A stretch of 64,000 nucleotides of DNA from Myxococcus landrumus (GTDB lineage Bacteria; Myxococcota; Myxococcia; Myxococcales; Myxococcaceae). Below the pieces are notes generated by a model. It saw only the letters and a program-made list of their open reading frames with translations. It had not been told where the DNA came from and did no database searches. The stretch lies in assembly GCF_017301635.1 (NCBI RefSeq), contig NZ_CP071091.1, forward strand, positions 1,207,001 to 1,271,000, written 5' to 3'. Made by a program: the position numbers and the translations under genes. Positions 42,533 through 53,400 of the stretch are shown piece after piece (the stretch's first letter is position 1; every line of letters begins with the position of its first letter).

Positions 42533-44947
42533 GTGAAGATTTCAGTGAAGTGGCTCGGTGATTACGTGGCGCTGCCGCCGTCGGTGGACGAGCTGGCGCG
42601 CAAGTTGACCGCCGCGGGCCTGGAGATTGAGGGCCTGGAGCGTCCGGCCGAAGGGCTCAAGGGCGTGGTGGTGGGGCAGATTCAGGAGTCCGTGCAGCAC
42701 CCCAACGCCGACAAGCTCTCCGTCACGAAGATTGACGCCGGGACGGGCGCGCTGCTGCAGGTGGTGTGCGGCGCGAAGAACTTCAAGGTCGGCGACAAGG
42801 TGCCGCTGGCCACGGTGGGCGCGAAGCTGCCCAACGGCATGGAGATCAAGCAGGCCGCGCTGCGAGGCGTGGACAGCTCCGGCATGCTCTGCTCCGCGAA
42901 GGAGCTGGGGCTGAGCGAAGAGTCCAGTGGCTTGCTCATCCTGTCGCCGGACCAGAAGGTCGGCACGCCCATCGCGGAGGCGCTGGGGCTGGATGACGTG
43001 GTGCTGGAGGTCAACGTCACGCCGAACCGTCCGGACGCGCTCAGTCACCTGGGCGTGGCGCGCGAGGTCGGCGTGGTGACGGGGGCGGCGCTGAAGGTGC
43101 CCCAGCCGAAGCCCGTGGAGTCGGGGGCTCCCGCGTCCGAGAAGGTGAAGGTGCGGGTGGAGAGCCCGGAGCGCTGCCCGAGGTACGCGGCGCGGGTGGT
43201 GGAGAACGTCACCATCAAGCCGTCGCCGCAGTGGATGCAGGAGCGGCTGAAGGCCTGTGGCGTGCGCGCCATCAACAACGTGGTGGACGTCACCAACTAC
43301 GTGAATCTGGAGTACGGCCAGCCGCTGCACGCGTTCGACCTGGACAAGCTCGCGGGGCAGGAAATCGTCGTCCGCATGGCGGCGAAGGGCGAGAAGCTGA
43401 CCACGCTGGATGGAAAGGCGCGGACGCTGGACTCGGACGACCTGGTCATCTGCGACAAGTCCACGCCGCAGGCGCTCGCGGGGGTGATGGGCGGCGGCGA
43501 CAGCGAGGTGACGGAGAAGACGACGCGGCTGGTGCTGGAGTCGGCGAACTTCGCGGGCTCGGGCGTGCGGCGGACGGCGAAGCGGCACGTGCTGCACACG
43601 GAGGCGTCGCACCGGTTCGAGCGGGGCGCGGACCTGGACGCGGTGGTGCCGGCGCTCGAGCGGGCCGCGCAGCTCATCGCGGAGCTGTCGGGTGGCACGG
43701 TGGCGCCGGGTCGGGTGGACGTGTACCCAGCCGAGAAGGCGCCCCGGCAGGTGACGCTGCGCTTCGCCCGGGTGGAGAAGGTGCTGGGCGTGGCGGTGGC
43801 GGAGGCCGAGGTTCGCCGCATCCTGGAGGCGCTGGGCTTCAAGAAGGTCGCGGAGGGCGCGGGGCAGGCGACGTACGAGGTGCCCCGGGCGCGCGTGGAC
43901 GTGGAGCGTGAGGAGGACCTGCTGGAGGAGGTCGCTCGCGTGTACGGCTACGACAACATCCCGGCGAAGCTGCCGCGCGGTCTGGCCGAGCTGGCGCCGG
44001 AGCCCGCGCACTCGGAGGCGGAGCGGCGGCTGCGTCAGGCGCTTGCGGGGGCGGGGCTGAGCGAGGTCGTGAACTACTCGTTCGTCGCACCGAAGAGCCT
44101 GGAGGTGTTGGGCCTGAAGGAGCAGCCGGTGGCGCTGCTCAATCCGTTGAGTGTCGAGCAGTCGGTGATGCGCACCAGCCTGTTGCCGGGGCTCTTGGAG
44201 AACCTGTCGCGCAGCGTGCGGCACCAGGTGGAGTCGGTGTCGGTGTACGAGACGGGGCGGGCCTACTTCCGGGACGCGGAGGGCGGGCAGGGGATTCGGC
44301 CCGCGGCGCGCGAGGTGCACCGGGTGGCGGGGTTGGTGTGGGGCCTGCGCGGGGGCGGCCGGAGCTGGACGCAGAAGGATGCCCGGGCGGACTTCTACGA
44401 CGCGAAGGGCGCGGTGGAGGCGGTGCTCGCGGCGCTGCGCGTGGAGGGCACCACCTGGTCGCTGGGTGGGCCAGCGGCGTACCACCCTCGGGCGAGCGCG
44501 GAGGTGAAGGGGGCGGATGGGACGGTGCTGGGCCACGTGGGCGAGCTGCACCCCCGGGTGGTGAAGGCGCTGGGGCTGCCGGAGGGCGTGTTCGTGTTCG
44601 AACTGGACACGGCGCCCCTGTACGCGGCCGCTCGGCTGGTGCCGGAGTACCACCCGTTGCCGAAGTTCCCAGCCGTCTTGCGGGACCTGGCGGTGGTGGT
44701 TCCCGTGGAGCAGGCGAACGAGGAAGTGCGGAAGGTGATTCTGGAGGTGGGCGGGCCGCTGGTGGAGGACGCGCTGGTGTTCGACGTCTACACGGGCAAG
44801 CCGATTCCCGAGGGGAAGAAGAACCTGGCGTACGCGCTGCGCTACCGTTCGGCGGACCGGACGTTGACGGACGTGGAGGTCAGCGAGGCCCACCAGCGCA
44901 TCATCAGCGAGGTGAACCAGAGGCTGGGTGCTTCGCTGCGTGCCTGA
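42533..44947 (+). CDS. pheT: Phenylalanyl-tRNA synthetase, beta subunit
   Basis: 804 residues from the GTG at 42533, normal for bacterial PheT. Order: OB-fold EMAP-like tRNA-binding domain (GVVVGQIQESVQHPNADKLS), B3/B4 editing domain, B5 domains (ARVEKVLGVAVAEAEVRRIL, KLPRGLAELAPEPAHSEAER), catalytic-like core and the C-terminal FDX-ACB anticodon-binding domain (FPAVLRDLAVVVPVEQANEE). It edits Tyr-tRNA-Phe. The 91-bp gap after pheS fits a joint transcript. Confidence 0.98.
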   Translation: MKISVKWLGDYVALPPSVDELARKLTAAGLEIEGLERPAEGLKGVVVGQIQESVQHPNADKLSVTKIDAGTGALLQVVCGAKNFKVGDKVPLATVGAKLPNGMEIKQAALRGVDSSGMLCSAKELGLSEESSGLLILSPDQKVGTPIAEALGLDDVVLEVNVTPNRPDALSHLGVAREVGVVTGAALKVPQPKPVESGAPASEKVKVRVESPERCPRYAARVVENVTIKPSPQWMQERLKACGVRAINNVVDVTNYVNLEYGQPLHAFDLDKLAGQEIVVRMAAKGEKLTTLDGKARTLDSDDLVICDKSTPQALAGVMGGGDSEVTEKTTRLVLESANFAGSGVRRTAKRHVLHTEASHRFERGADLDAVVPALERAAQLIAELSGGTVAPGRVDVYPAEKAPRQVTLRFARVEKVLGVAVAEAEVRRILEALGFKKVAEGAGQATYEVPRARVDVEREEDLLEEVARVYGYDNIPAKLPRGLAELAPEPAHSEAERRLRQALAGAGLSEVVNYSFVAPKSLEVLGLKEQPVALLNPLSVEQSVMRTSLLPGLLENLSRSVRHQVESVSVYETGRAYFRDAEGGQGIRPAAREVHRVAGLVWGLRGGGRSWTQKDARADFYDAKGAVEAVLAALRVEGTTWSLGGPAAYHPRASAEVKGADGTVLGHVGELHPRVVKALGLPEGVFVFELDTAPLYAAARLVPEYHPLPKFPAVLRDLAVVVPVEQANEEVRKVILEVGGPLVEDALVFDVYTGKPIPEGKKNLAYALRYRSADRTLTDVEVSEAHQRIISEVNQRLGASLRA

Positions 44948-45046
44948 ATTCCTGAATGAAGTCAGAGGGTTGACTTGCCTTCGTGAAGGCTGCAACAGTG
45001 TCCCGGCGTTCACCTCACCGCAGGTGGGGGAACTCCGAGGACTCGC

Positions 45047-45436
45047 ATGACGAAGGCGGACATCATCGAGGGCGTCTACGAGAAGGTCGGCTTCTCGAAG
45101 AAGGAGTCGGCCGAAATCGTGGAGCTCGTGTTCGACACGCTCAAGGAGACGCTGGAGCGTGGGGACAAGATCAAGATCTCCGGGTTCGGCAACTTCCAGG
45201 TGCGCCAGAAGAAGGCGCGCGTGGGCCGCAACCCGCAGACGGGCAAGGAGATTGAAATCTCGGCCCGTCGGGTGCTGACCTTCCGGCCCAGCCAGGTGTT
45301 GAAGAGTGCCTTGAACGGGGAGGCACCGCCGGATGACCACGCGGAGATTGACGCGAGGGAAGAGGCGGCGGCGGATGCGGCGGAGGCTCGGGGGGAGGAT
45401 TTCGATGAAGAGGGGATGGAAGATTCGGAGGGGTGA
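45047..45436 (+). CDS. ihfA: Integration host factor alpha with acidic tail
   Basis: 129 residues. The first ~95 are a complete HU/IHF fold ([60 protein letters not shown]) with the DNA-intercalating Pro of the beta arm (NPQTG). The last ~35 residues are an acidic extension ([19 protein letters not shown], then [13 protein letters not shown]) absent from E. coli IhfA. It follows pheT, its classical neighbour. A weak TTGACT (44970-44975) with poor -10 may give it its own promoter. Confidence 0.95.
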   Translation: MTKADIIEGVYEKVGFSKKESAEIVELVFDTLKETLERGDKIKISGFGNFQVRQKKARVGRNPQTGKEIEISARRVLTFRPSQVLKSALNGEAPPDDHAEIDAREEAAADAAEARGEDFDEEGMEDSEG

Positions 45437-45465
45437 GTTTTCCCACGGCGCCACTCTTCTCCTGC

Positions 45466-45494
45466 TTGACCTGAGCGTCGTGTAGGGGCATAAG
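45466..45494 (+). promoter_or_regulatory. Promoter for tRNA-Pro
   Basis: TTGACC (45466-45471), 17-bp spacer, CATAAG (45489-45494), about 38 bp before the tRNA gene. Confidence 0.5.
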
Positions 45495-45531
45495 GGCGCA
45501 CCGCTTCACGGCGGCCGCAGCAAAGAGGTTC

Positions 45532-45609
<78 letters not shown>

Positions 45610-45611
45610 TC

Positions 45612-45665
45612 GAAGGCCCTGGAGTTTCCGGAGCAATCCGGTGACTCCAGGGCCTTCACCTTTTA
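45612..45665. terminator. Terminator hairpin after tRNA-Pro
   Basis: Perfect 14-bp arms GAAGGCCCTGGAGT (45612-45625) and ACTCCAGGGCCTTC (45644-45657) with an inner TCCGGA/TCCGG stem, then ACCTTTT. It probably also stops the convergent STAND gene. Confidence 0.85.
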
Positions 45666-45710
45666 GGGCCGAACTGAGCCACCCCCACGGAGTGCCTGGG
45701 GGCACTTGTT

Positions 45711-48700
45711 CTATTCCCCTTGCTCCAAGACATCGGTCAGCCAGTGGAGACGCATGTCCTCCACGGATGTGAGGAGGTCTCTCGTTCCCTCGCGCAAGCG
45801 TAGGAGCTCTTCCGGTCTTGTCGCGTCGATTCCCTGGAAGGACTCGCAGACGCGCTGGAGGCACGCAGCGACGACAGCCAGGTGTGGTCGCGCCACGCGT
45901 GCTGCTGCGTCGAGTGCAGTGAGAAACTGGGCCATCCTCGTCGCGGCCTCAGTGAGTTGAGCGAGCGATCCTTTCATTCGCTCCCACTCGCCGCTCTCGA
46001 ACTCCGTGAGGGTCTGCTGTCCCAGCAGATCCACCTCCGCTGCTCCTCTGGCCGCCGCTACATCCGCGGTCTCCTCGAGCATCAGGCCGAACCGTCCAAG
46101 TGCTGTCTGGATGTCCTCGACCCAGGAAATGCGAGGTTGCGTCCATCGCTCGATTCCAAGGCTGCCCCAAGCGTCATCGGGGACAGCTTGTGGGACGTGA
46201 TTCCACCAGCCGAGGGCTTCCGGGCGCTCAAGGCCGGGCGTGAGTGGCTCGAAGAGCCAGGCTGAGGGGGCAACTGCTCGGCCACGGAACGTGGGGATGA
46301 TGGCGATGTGCTGCCATGTGGTGCGTACTACATGCAGAAGTTCCAGACCGAGCTTCTCCCGTGCGAGAGCAGAATGAAGGATGCCAAGCAGTGCCGCGTG
46401 TGCCGCGTAGAGGGTGAGCGGACTTTCCAGGTCGAGCACCATCCACAATGCGGACCCTTGGTTCCAACTCGGGGCTCTATCGAGGATTCGGGCTGTTGCG
46501 TGGTGCGCGGCGAGTGCCTTGAGTCGCGAGCGCAGATCGCTCTGGATGAGCTCAAGAGCTTTCTCGACCCTGCTCTGTGCCATGGGAAGAGGTCGTCGTA
46601 TCCCGCTTCTCTCGGGCGCGGTCGCAAACATCAACCAGAGGGCCTGTACTGCGTGCAGCATGTCATCTTCACTCGCTTCCAGTGATGCCAGTTCACCCGC
46701 ATCCAGGAACCGGGAGAAGCGGGCCCGGAATTCGCGGCGCAATGCAGGAAGCTTCGTGAGTGAATCCGACAGGTTCAACATGGGCAGATTCGTGTCGAGC
46801 TCTTGGCGGTTCCGCTTCTGTAGCACCGTGCGCGCTGCCTCGACCTGCAAGGCAGTGCCCCGCGTCAGGATCGGCTGTAGCACCAGCGGATCGAGTGCTC
46901 GTTGCAGGAAATTCGCGAGAGAACGTTTGTATTTACGCAAGAGCGAAACATATGAGTCGTGCCGCAGTAGCGCGATTTGACGCTTTCGCTCGGATGGGGC
47001 TGCTGGTGCCGTCTGATCATTCCCCTCCGAGGAGAAGCCCCATTCATCCACTGCTGCTTGCGGGAGAGGTGGTGTCTGTAAATGAATTTTCTTCAGGGTG
47101 GTTTCATAGTCCACCCACGCGGGCTGGCCTGAGATGAACAGCGGCCTGGCGTCCCTGCCCTGAAAGTAGTTCTCGAGTGCGCTTCGAACCATTTGCAGCA
47201 GGCGCACCAACTCGCGCCGTACTGCAATCACTTCATGAGAATGCGCTTCCCAGGTCGCCGGGCGGTCCTGGTAGTGGGTGAGGTTCAAGAACATGTTGTT
47301 GATACGAGGGGCCCACTCAGGTGGCAGGTACGTTGCCTGGATGTTCTTGGTCGTCTCGTTAGAGCCGGTGGGGATCATGCTGAATCGATGTCCGTACCCC
47401 TGGGTGGCGTATTCGCTGCGGCGGGGAATCACTCCCCGGAGCAGGCGGGCACACCGCATCGCGTGAGCATGTAGCTGGTGCTTTCCGTTCGTCTCTTGCT
47501 CAGTTCCAGGGCCAATCTCGCTGTGAGTGCCGATGAAGTGTGCTTTGAGATGCTGTCCGTCGTCTTCCAACCGGAAGATCCGAAGTTCGCGCCGAATGCG
47601 TTCGATCAGCTTCGAACGGAGAGGACCCAGCTTCTCGGACATATGCGCATCCGCGTGGAAGGAACATGCGTATGCAACGTCCACGGCTGTTTCTAGCGGG
47701 AGTTCGTCCAATACGGATGCGTAGGTTTCAAGCAGTACTCCCGTGCTGGGAAGCGGGAGCCCATGCCAGGCGGCGCGGAAGATGACTTCGGCGGCATCGA
47801 GCCAGCCTTCTGGGCTGGCGGGAGCCTTCAGTGGCCACGTGATCTGATGGAGCCATCGGTTCGCTGCGGCAAAGACCTCAGCGGGGTCGCTTTGCCGGGC
47901 CTGAAGATCTCTCAGGATTTGTTTGCCCTCCGCCGGGATGATGTCGAGCTCCATGAAGAAGTTCGCCATGAGCTCAGGGGCGGCTCTTCGAACGTTGCCC
48001 ACGTCAGTCCTCAATGCGAACCACCAGGCGCTTCCCCAATGCGCCTTGGCCTCGGCAAGCACGTTCGCATTGTTGGCCACGTAGCCGAACAACCCCCACC
48101 ACACGAGTGCACGGCTGACCTGTGCGACACCCTCCCAGGAGCCAGGCCTCAGTGTCGTGAGCGCCTGCTGGATCGTCGTGCTCGCGTCCGGGCGGCGCGA
48201 GAAGGCATTGAGCAGGAATTCGCCGAGGTCGTGTTCCACCATCTGCGGGAGACTGCGGGTTGCCACGTCGACCCACGGGGTGAAAACGGGCTCGGTGAGC
48301 AAGTCGACGAGAATTTCGGAGCGAACGGGGTGCAGGCCCTCCACCCATCGGCCTGCGGAATCAGGACGGATGAGGTACTCGCGCTCGAGTCTCTGCACGG
48401 TCAGCAGTGGCTCGATCAACTCAAGATCCTGAGCGAGAAGGACGAGTTGAAGTCGGCCACCGTACGCCGAGGCGACCGCGACTCTTCGCAGAAGCTCCAA
48501 CTCCGCGCGGCGCCGAACGTCTCGCTGGGCCTCTTCGCGCAACCTGCGTACTTGTTGCTCAAGCCGGGCTTTGAGGGTGCTGTGATGGGTGATGAGATAG
48601 GTGAACTCAAGCAAGGGCCCGCTACCGCCGAATCTTGCCCAGACTTCCTCGAAATCGAGGTGCTTGGATCGCAGGGTTCGCCCAATGAGCTGTGAATGGA

Positions 48701-49877
48701 TTGGCCGCGCCTCGTGCTCTTCGAGCTGGAGTTTCACTTCCTCGAACAGCAGGTTCGCATCGCTGATGCTTGCTCGTAACCAGTCCTCTTCGCGAATGGT
48801 CACAAGGATTCGTGCGGCAGGGTGCTCATGGAGCGCCTGGATGAGGTCCGTCCAGGCTGTGTCGCCCGGAGTGACATCGACATAGATGTAGCTGATCGCG
48901 CCAATACTTGAGAGATGCCCCATCAGGGCCCGCGCGATGTTGAGCGCATGGCGGCGATCCTGAATCAATCGCACTTCGAGTCGGCTCGCGGCGGGGACAT
49001 GGTCACGCAAGAACCGATACGCGAGAGAGCTCTTGCCCTGCCCGGATGCGCCGCGGACCACGACGACTCGAGATCTTTCGAAGGCAGTCTTGATTGCGGC
49101 CAGGAGTTCTGGCCGTACGACATCAACACCCGCCAGGATGTGATCGAAGCGAGCGGAGACGCCCTGGTAGAACTCTTTGCTCAGCTCCTCTTGATGAAGA
49201 ACGGCTACATCCTCGAGAGGCCTCACTGCCGTGAACCACTCGGCCTGGTGCGCGTCTCGATCCTTGAGGAAGCGACCGACTGCGATCAGCCGCTCTTGCA
49301 ACTGGCTTCGCGTGATGGTCGCGCGCTTCTCCGTCGCATGGAAAAGCCAGGCGTGAAGCAAGTCGAAAGCGGAGACTGGATCGCATCCCGTGACAGCCTC
49401 TTTCAGGATGGCAAAGATAGCCGCTTCCTGATCTGCCTCGTCTGCGGTGTCGAGCTGCACCGACGCCAACAGCTCCTGCGCCTGCGTTGGTGTATAGCCC
49501 CAGGACTCGAATAGCTCCAATGCGTGGGCCCGCTGCGCTGGAACCCCTGCCCAGGCCGCTTGAATCTCGGCCCCATAGGGGCCGAACGACACAATGCGTT
49601 CTCGTGCCTCTGGAAACGCGGCACGCCGGCTCAGCACGCGTCTGAAGAACGAGTCAGCTTTCTGGGGTTTGAGGTGCGACAAAGACAGGGCTGTTCCGTA
49701 CGCCTTCAGCTGGATGACCTCTAGGACGTTCCCTTCGCCATCAAGGATGTCGAGATCCTCGTGCCCCTCGAGTCGGAATGACCTGGCGCTCTCCTCTGGA
49801 TGCAGCAGGCGGTAGAGCGTGTACAGCGCCTGAAGGCGGTATCCTCTGAGTGCGGCTTGCGCGCCGGGTTCAGCCAA
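45711..49877 (-). CDS. Cap4/DUF4297-like nuclease-STAND NTPase, candidate antiviral defence (Avs-like)
   Basis: 1388 residues in one chain. Residues ~10-80 have the nuclease family pattern: an N-terminal helix with [13 protein letters not shown], the acidic cluster E38/E40/D41/D43, and Q-L-K at 56-58, the QxK of a PD-(D/E)xK-type site. A STAND P-loop domain follows: Walker [10 protein letters not shown] at 276-284, a strand ISYIYVDV (Walker B position), [12 protein letters not shown] (sensor I/Arg) and GSGPLLEF (GxP motif). From ~550 to 1388 is helical and unrecognised: a sensor candidate, as in Avs proteins where this part binds a phage protein and triggers tetramerisation and DNA cleavage. 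There is no second gene. GC content looks lower than its neighbours' by eye, and the gene lies beside a tRNA-Pro, both hinting at transfer. The effector assignment is by motif, not by search. Confidence 0.65.
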   Translation of the reverse strand: MAEPGAQAALRGYRLQALYTLYRLLHPEESARSFRLEGHEDLDILDGEGNVLEVIQLKAYGTALSLSHLKPQKADSFFRRVLSRRAAFPEARERIVSFGPYGAEIQAAWAGVPAQRAHALELFESWGYTPTQAQELLASVQLDTADEADQEAAIFAILKEAVTGCDPVSAFDLLHAWLFHATEKRATITRSQLQERLIAVGRFLKDRDAHQAEWFTAVRPLEDVAVLHQEELSKEFYQGVSARFDHILAGVDVVRPELLAAIKTAFERSRVVVVRGASGQGKSSLAYRFLRDHVPAASRLEVRLIQDRRHALNIARALMGHLSSIGAISYIYVDVTPGDTAWTDLIQALHEHPAARILVTIREEDWLRASISDANLLFEEVKLQLEEHEARPIHSQLIGRTLRSKHLDFEEVWARFGGSGPLLEFTYLITHHSTLKARLEQQVRRLREEAQRDVRRRAELELLRRVAVASAYGGRLQLVLLAQDLELIEPLLTVQRLEREYLIRPDSAGRWVEGLHPVRSEILVDLLTEPVFTPWVDVATRSLPQMVEHDLGEFLLNAFSRRPDASTTIQQALTTLRPGSWEGVAQVSRALVWWGLFGYVANNANVLAEAKAHWGSAWWFALRTDVGNVRRAAPELMANFFMELDIIPAEGKQILRDLQARQSDPAEVFAAANRWLHQITWPLKAPASPEGWLDAAEVIFRAAWHGLPLPSTGVLLETYASVLDELPLETAVDVAYACSFHADAHMSEKLGPLRSKLIERIRRELRIFRLEDDGQHLKAHFIGTHSEIGPGTEQETNGKHQLHAHAMRCARLLRGVIPRRSEYATQGYGHRFSMIPTGSNETTKNIQATYLPPEWAPRINNMFLNLTHYQDRPATWEAHSHEVIAVRRELVRLLQMVRSALENYFQGRDARPLFISGQPAWVDYETTLKKIHLQTPPLPQAAVDEWGFSSEGNDQTAPAAPSERKRQIALLRHDSYVSLLRKYKRSLANFLQRALDPLVLQPILTRGTALQVEAARTVLQKRNRQELDTNLPMLNLSDSLTKLPALRREFRARFSRFLDAGELASLEASEDDMLHAVQALWLMFATAPERSGIRRPLPMAQSRVEKALELIQSDLRSRLKALAAHHATARILDRAPSWNQGSALWMVLDLESPLTLYAAHAALLGILHSALAREKLGLELLHVVRTTWQHIAIIPTFRGRAVAPSAWLFEPLTPGLERPEALGWWNHVPQAVPDDAWGSLGIERWTQPRISWVEDIQTALGRFGLMLEETADVAAARGAAEVDLLGQQTLTEFESGEWERMKGSLAQLTEAATRMAQFLTALDAAARVARPHLAVVAACLQRVCESFQGIDATRPEELLRLREGTRDLLTSVEDMRLHWLTDVLEQGE

Positions 49878-50188
49878 CGAAGGCCTCCATTCCGGGTCTT
49901 GTTGAAAGTCGGTTGTGTCACATCAAGACGCTGGCCGTGTAGCCGTCTGGCGCAATGTTGACCGGTCCCCCTGGCGAACGAAGGGCTTGGAGGTTCCTGC
50001 GTCGAATTGGACACGTTCAGAAGGATGCTGCTGAGTCTTCCGCCAGCCCGGTGCCATCGGGATCGCACGCGGGGGTCGTTCGGATGCTCAGGCCCTTGTT
50101 TCCGCAGAACGCGCGTCCCTCGTAGCGCGGCCTGTGCTGCCTGCGGGTGTCCGCAGGCAGCATGTGAGGCATACGGGTACGTCGTTCG
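49878..50188. other. Non-coding stretch between NRPS end and STAND gene
   Basis: 311 bp without a credible gene. The 5' region of the STAND gene lies here and must hold its promoter, which I could not place. It contains the 11-bp perfect hairpin at 50136-50161. I saw no copy of the 3' end of the tRNA-Pro gene here, so no att site is supported. Confidence 0.5.
50136..50161 (-). terminator. Hairpin terminator downstream of the NRPS gene
   Basis: Perfect 11-bp stem GCTGCCTGCGG (50136-50146), loop GTGT, complement (50151-50161), 27 bp past the NRPS stop. No T-tract on the minus strand. Confidence 0.5.
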
Positions 50189-53100
50189 TCAGGGCTTCTC
50201 TTCCAGCTCGGCCATCATCCGACTCAGTTCCTCGGCGTCGACCTGGGACGCGAGCGCGGCTTCGATGTGCGTGGAGAGGTTCGCAATCGTGGGGGTCTCG
50301 AAGATCTCTCGCAGCGGCAGTTGCACGCCGAAGAGTTCATCGACTCGCGAGATGGCTTGCGTGGCGAGCAGTGAGTGGCCGCCCAGCTCAAAGAAGCTGT
50401 CGTTGCGGCCAACCTGCGCGATGCCCAGGAGCTCCATGAAGATGGCTCCGAGCTGCGTCTCGATTTCGCCCTGCGGCGGTTCGAAGTCCAACCCCTGCTC
50501 CATCCGCGCCCGGTCCGGAGCAGGGAGGGCGTTGCGGTCGAGCTTGCCGTTGGAAGTGAGGGGTAGGGAGTCCAGTGCGACGAAGGCCGAGGGGACCATG
50601 TACTCGGGCAGCCGCTGGAGGAGGTGGGTGCGCAGGGCGGCCGAGTCGAGTTCGTGTCCCTCCGAGAGGACGGCGTAGGCGACGAGGCGACTGTCGCCGG
50701 GCACGTCCTCACGGACGAGAGCAACGGCCTCGTGAATGGAGGGGTGGAGAGAGAGGACGGCTTCGACTTCACCGAGCTCGATGCGGAAGCCGCGCAGCTT
50801 CACCTGGGAGTCAGCGCGGCCGAGGAAGTCGAGCTCACCGGAGGCAAGCCAGCGGACCCTGTCGCCGGTGCGGTAGAGGCGTGCACCGGGAGTGGTGGAG
50901 AAGGGGTTGGGGACGAAGCGCTCAGCGGAGAGGTCGGCGCGGTGGAGGTAGCCGCGAGCGAGGCCTGGGCCGCCGACGAAGAGCTCTCCGGGGACGCCGA
51001 GGGGAACGGGGTGTAGCGCCGAGTCGAGGACGTAGAGGCGGACGTTGGGAAGCGCGCGGCCGATGGTCAGCTGAGAGGGGGTGACAGGGCCGGGAGTGAC
51101 GGAGGCGCAGACGGTGACTTCGGTGGGGCCGTAGGCGTTGAGGAGCAGACGGCCCTGGCCCCAGCGCCGAGCGAGTTCAGCGGGGAGGGCCTCGCCCGCG
51201 GAGGCGAGAGTGCGCAGAGACTCGAGGCCGTCGGGAGAAGTCTGCGCGAGGACGGAGGGAGTGAGGGTGGCGGTGGTGATGGCCTGCTGCCGCAGCAGAG
51301 AGTGCAGTGGGAGGCCAGGCATGAGGGAGTCGCGAGGGGCGAGGCAGAGCTGGGCGCCGCTGAGGAGAGCGGAGAAGCATTCCCAGACAGAGGCGTCGAA
51401 GCCGAAGGCGGCGAACTGAAGGGCCTTCTGTCCGGGCTCCAGACGCAGGGCGCCGGCAGCAGCGAGAGCGGTGTTGCACAGGCCCCTGTGAGTCAGGAGG
51501 GTGCCCTTGGGCTGGCCGGTGGAGCCAGAGGTGAAGATGACGTAGGCGAGGTGGTCGGCGAGGGCGAGAGGGGAGAGGTTGTCGTCCGGGAGAGAGGCCA
51601 GCTGAGGCCAGTCGGAGTCGAGGCAGAAGAGCATCTCGCCCTGGCTGGGGAGCTCATCGGCGAGGTGCTGCTGGGTGAGGAGGACGGGAGGCCGAGCCTG
51701 CTGAAGCATGAAGGCGAGGCGGTGGGAAGGGTAGGAGGGGTCCAACGGGAGGTAGGCGCCACCGGCCTTGAGGACGGCGAGGATGGCGACAACCATGTCG
51801 AGAGAGCGCTCGACGCAGAGGCCGACGAGAGTGTCGGGGCCGACGCCGAGAGAGCGCAGGTGTCGGGCGAGCTGGTTGGAGCGGGAGTTGAGCTGGAGGT
51901 AGGTGAAGGAAGAGGACTCGAAGCTGACGGCGGGTGCGTGGGGAGTGCGGAGCACCTGTGCTTCGAAGAGCTGGTGAGCGGTGGAGTCCAGGCGCTCGAG
52001 AGTCGTGGCGTTCCAGTCGACGAGGAGTTGCTGACGCTCGGGGGGCGTCAGCATGGAGAGCTGAGAGAGGCGCAGGCTGGGAGAGGCGACGGCGGACTCC
52101 AGCAGCGTCCTGAGGTGCCCCATCATCCGCTCGATGGTCTCCGCCTCGAACAGGTCCGTGCTGTACTCGCAGAAAGCCGCGAGGCCCTGACCGGTGTCGT
52201 TGAACGACAGCGTGAGGTCGAACTTCGACGTGTGGTGGTCCACCGGGACCATCTCCATCGTGAGGTCTGGCAGGTCCAGCTTGCTCCGAGGTTGGTTCTG
52301 GAGGACGAGCTTGACCTGGAAGAGGGGCGCGTGGCCGAGGCTGCGCTCGGGGTTGAGCTCGCGCACGAGCTCTTCGAAGGGCACGTCCTGGTGGGCGTAG
52401 GCGCCGAGAGACGCCTCGCGCACGCGGACTAGCAGCTCGCGGAAGGTGGGGTCACCGTCCAGCCTGGTGCGCATGACGAGCTGGTTGATGAAGAAGCCGA
52501 TGAGGCCTTCGGTCTCCGCATGGGTGCGGTTGGCGATGTCGGTGCCGACGACGATGTCCGTCTGGCCGGAGTAGCGGGCCAGCAGCACATCGAATGCCGC
52601 AAGCAGCGTCATGTACAGCGTGACGCCCTCCCGCTGGCTCAGCGTCTTCATCGCGGTGACGAGCTCGGGAGAGAGCGTGAACCGGTGGTTCTCTCCGCGG
52701 ACGGTCCGGCTCGTCGGTCGCGGCTTGTCGGTGGGCAACTGCAGCAGTTGAGGGATTCCGTCGAGCTGCTGGCGCCACCAGCCGAGTTGACCCTGGAGCA
52801 CCTCTCCTTCCAACCACTGGCGCTGCCACGCGGCGTAGTCGGCGTACTGGACGGCCAGCTCGGGCAGTGGCGAGGGCAGGCCCGCGCTGAATGCCTGATA
52901 GCTCGTGGCCACCTCTCGCACGAGGATGCTCATGGACCAGCCGTCCGAGATGATGTGGTGCATCGTCAGCAGCAACACATGTCTGTGATCGGTCAGCCGC
53001 AACAGCGTGACGCGCATCAGCGGCGCCCGCGCCAGCTCGAAGGGACGCTTTGCCTCTTCGAGAGAGAGGCGCTCCACCTCGGCCTCCAGCTCCGCCGGCG

Positions 53101-53400
53101 GTACCCCAGACAGGTCCACCACCGGCAGCGGCAGCGTCAACTGCGGGGCGATGTGCTGCACCATCGAGCCCTGCTCCGCATGGAACGTGGCTCGCAGTCC
53201 CTCATGGCGACGCATGAGCTCGTTGAAGCTCTTCTCCAGCGCGGAGGCATCCAGCACTCCCTCCAGCCGGAGGACCACCGCCATGTTGTAGAGCGGGCTG
53301 TCCGGCTCGAGCTTGTTGAGGAACAAGAGGCGGTGCTGCGCGAATGACAGCGGTAGCGAGCTGCCTTGCGCACGGGGTTGGAGCGGCGGGGCCTGGACTC
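50189..53400 (-). other. NRPS module 4: C4(LCL)-A4-PCP4 and C-terminal tail
   Basis: C4 has MHHIISDGWS. A4 is almost identical to A3, so the same substrate is predicted. PCP4 has FFELGGHSLLATQ and is followed by a 60-residue linker ending in a docking-like acidic helix, not a thioesterase. Confidence 0.75.

Noticed and set aside
42542-45454. 970-codon open frame on the minus strand opposite pheT
   Set aside because: It is a mirror frame of a highly GC-rich real gene, Arg/His/Leu-rich without family motifs, and overlaps pheT and ihfA completely.
49878-50188. Attachment-site copy of the tRNA-Pro 3' end
   Set aside because: I looked for the T-arm/acceptor sequence of the tRNA and found none in this stretch.
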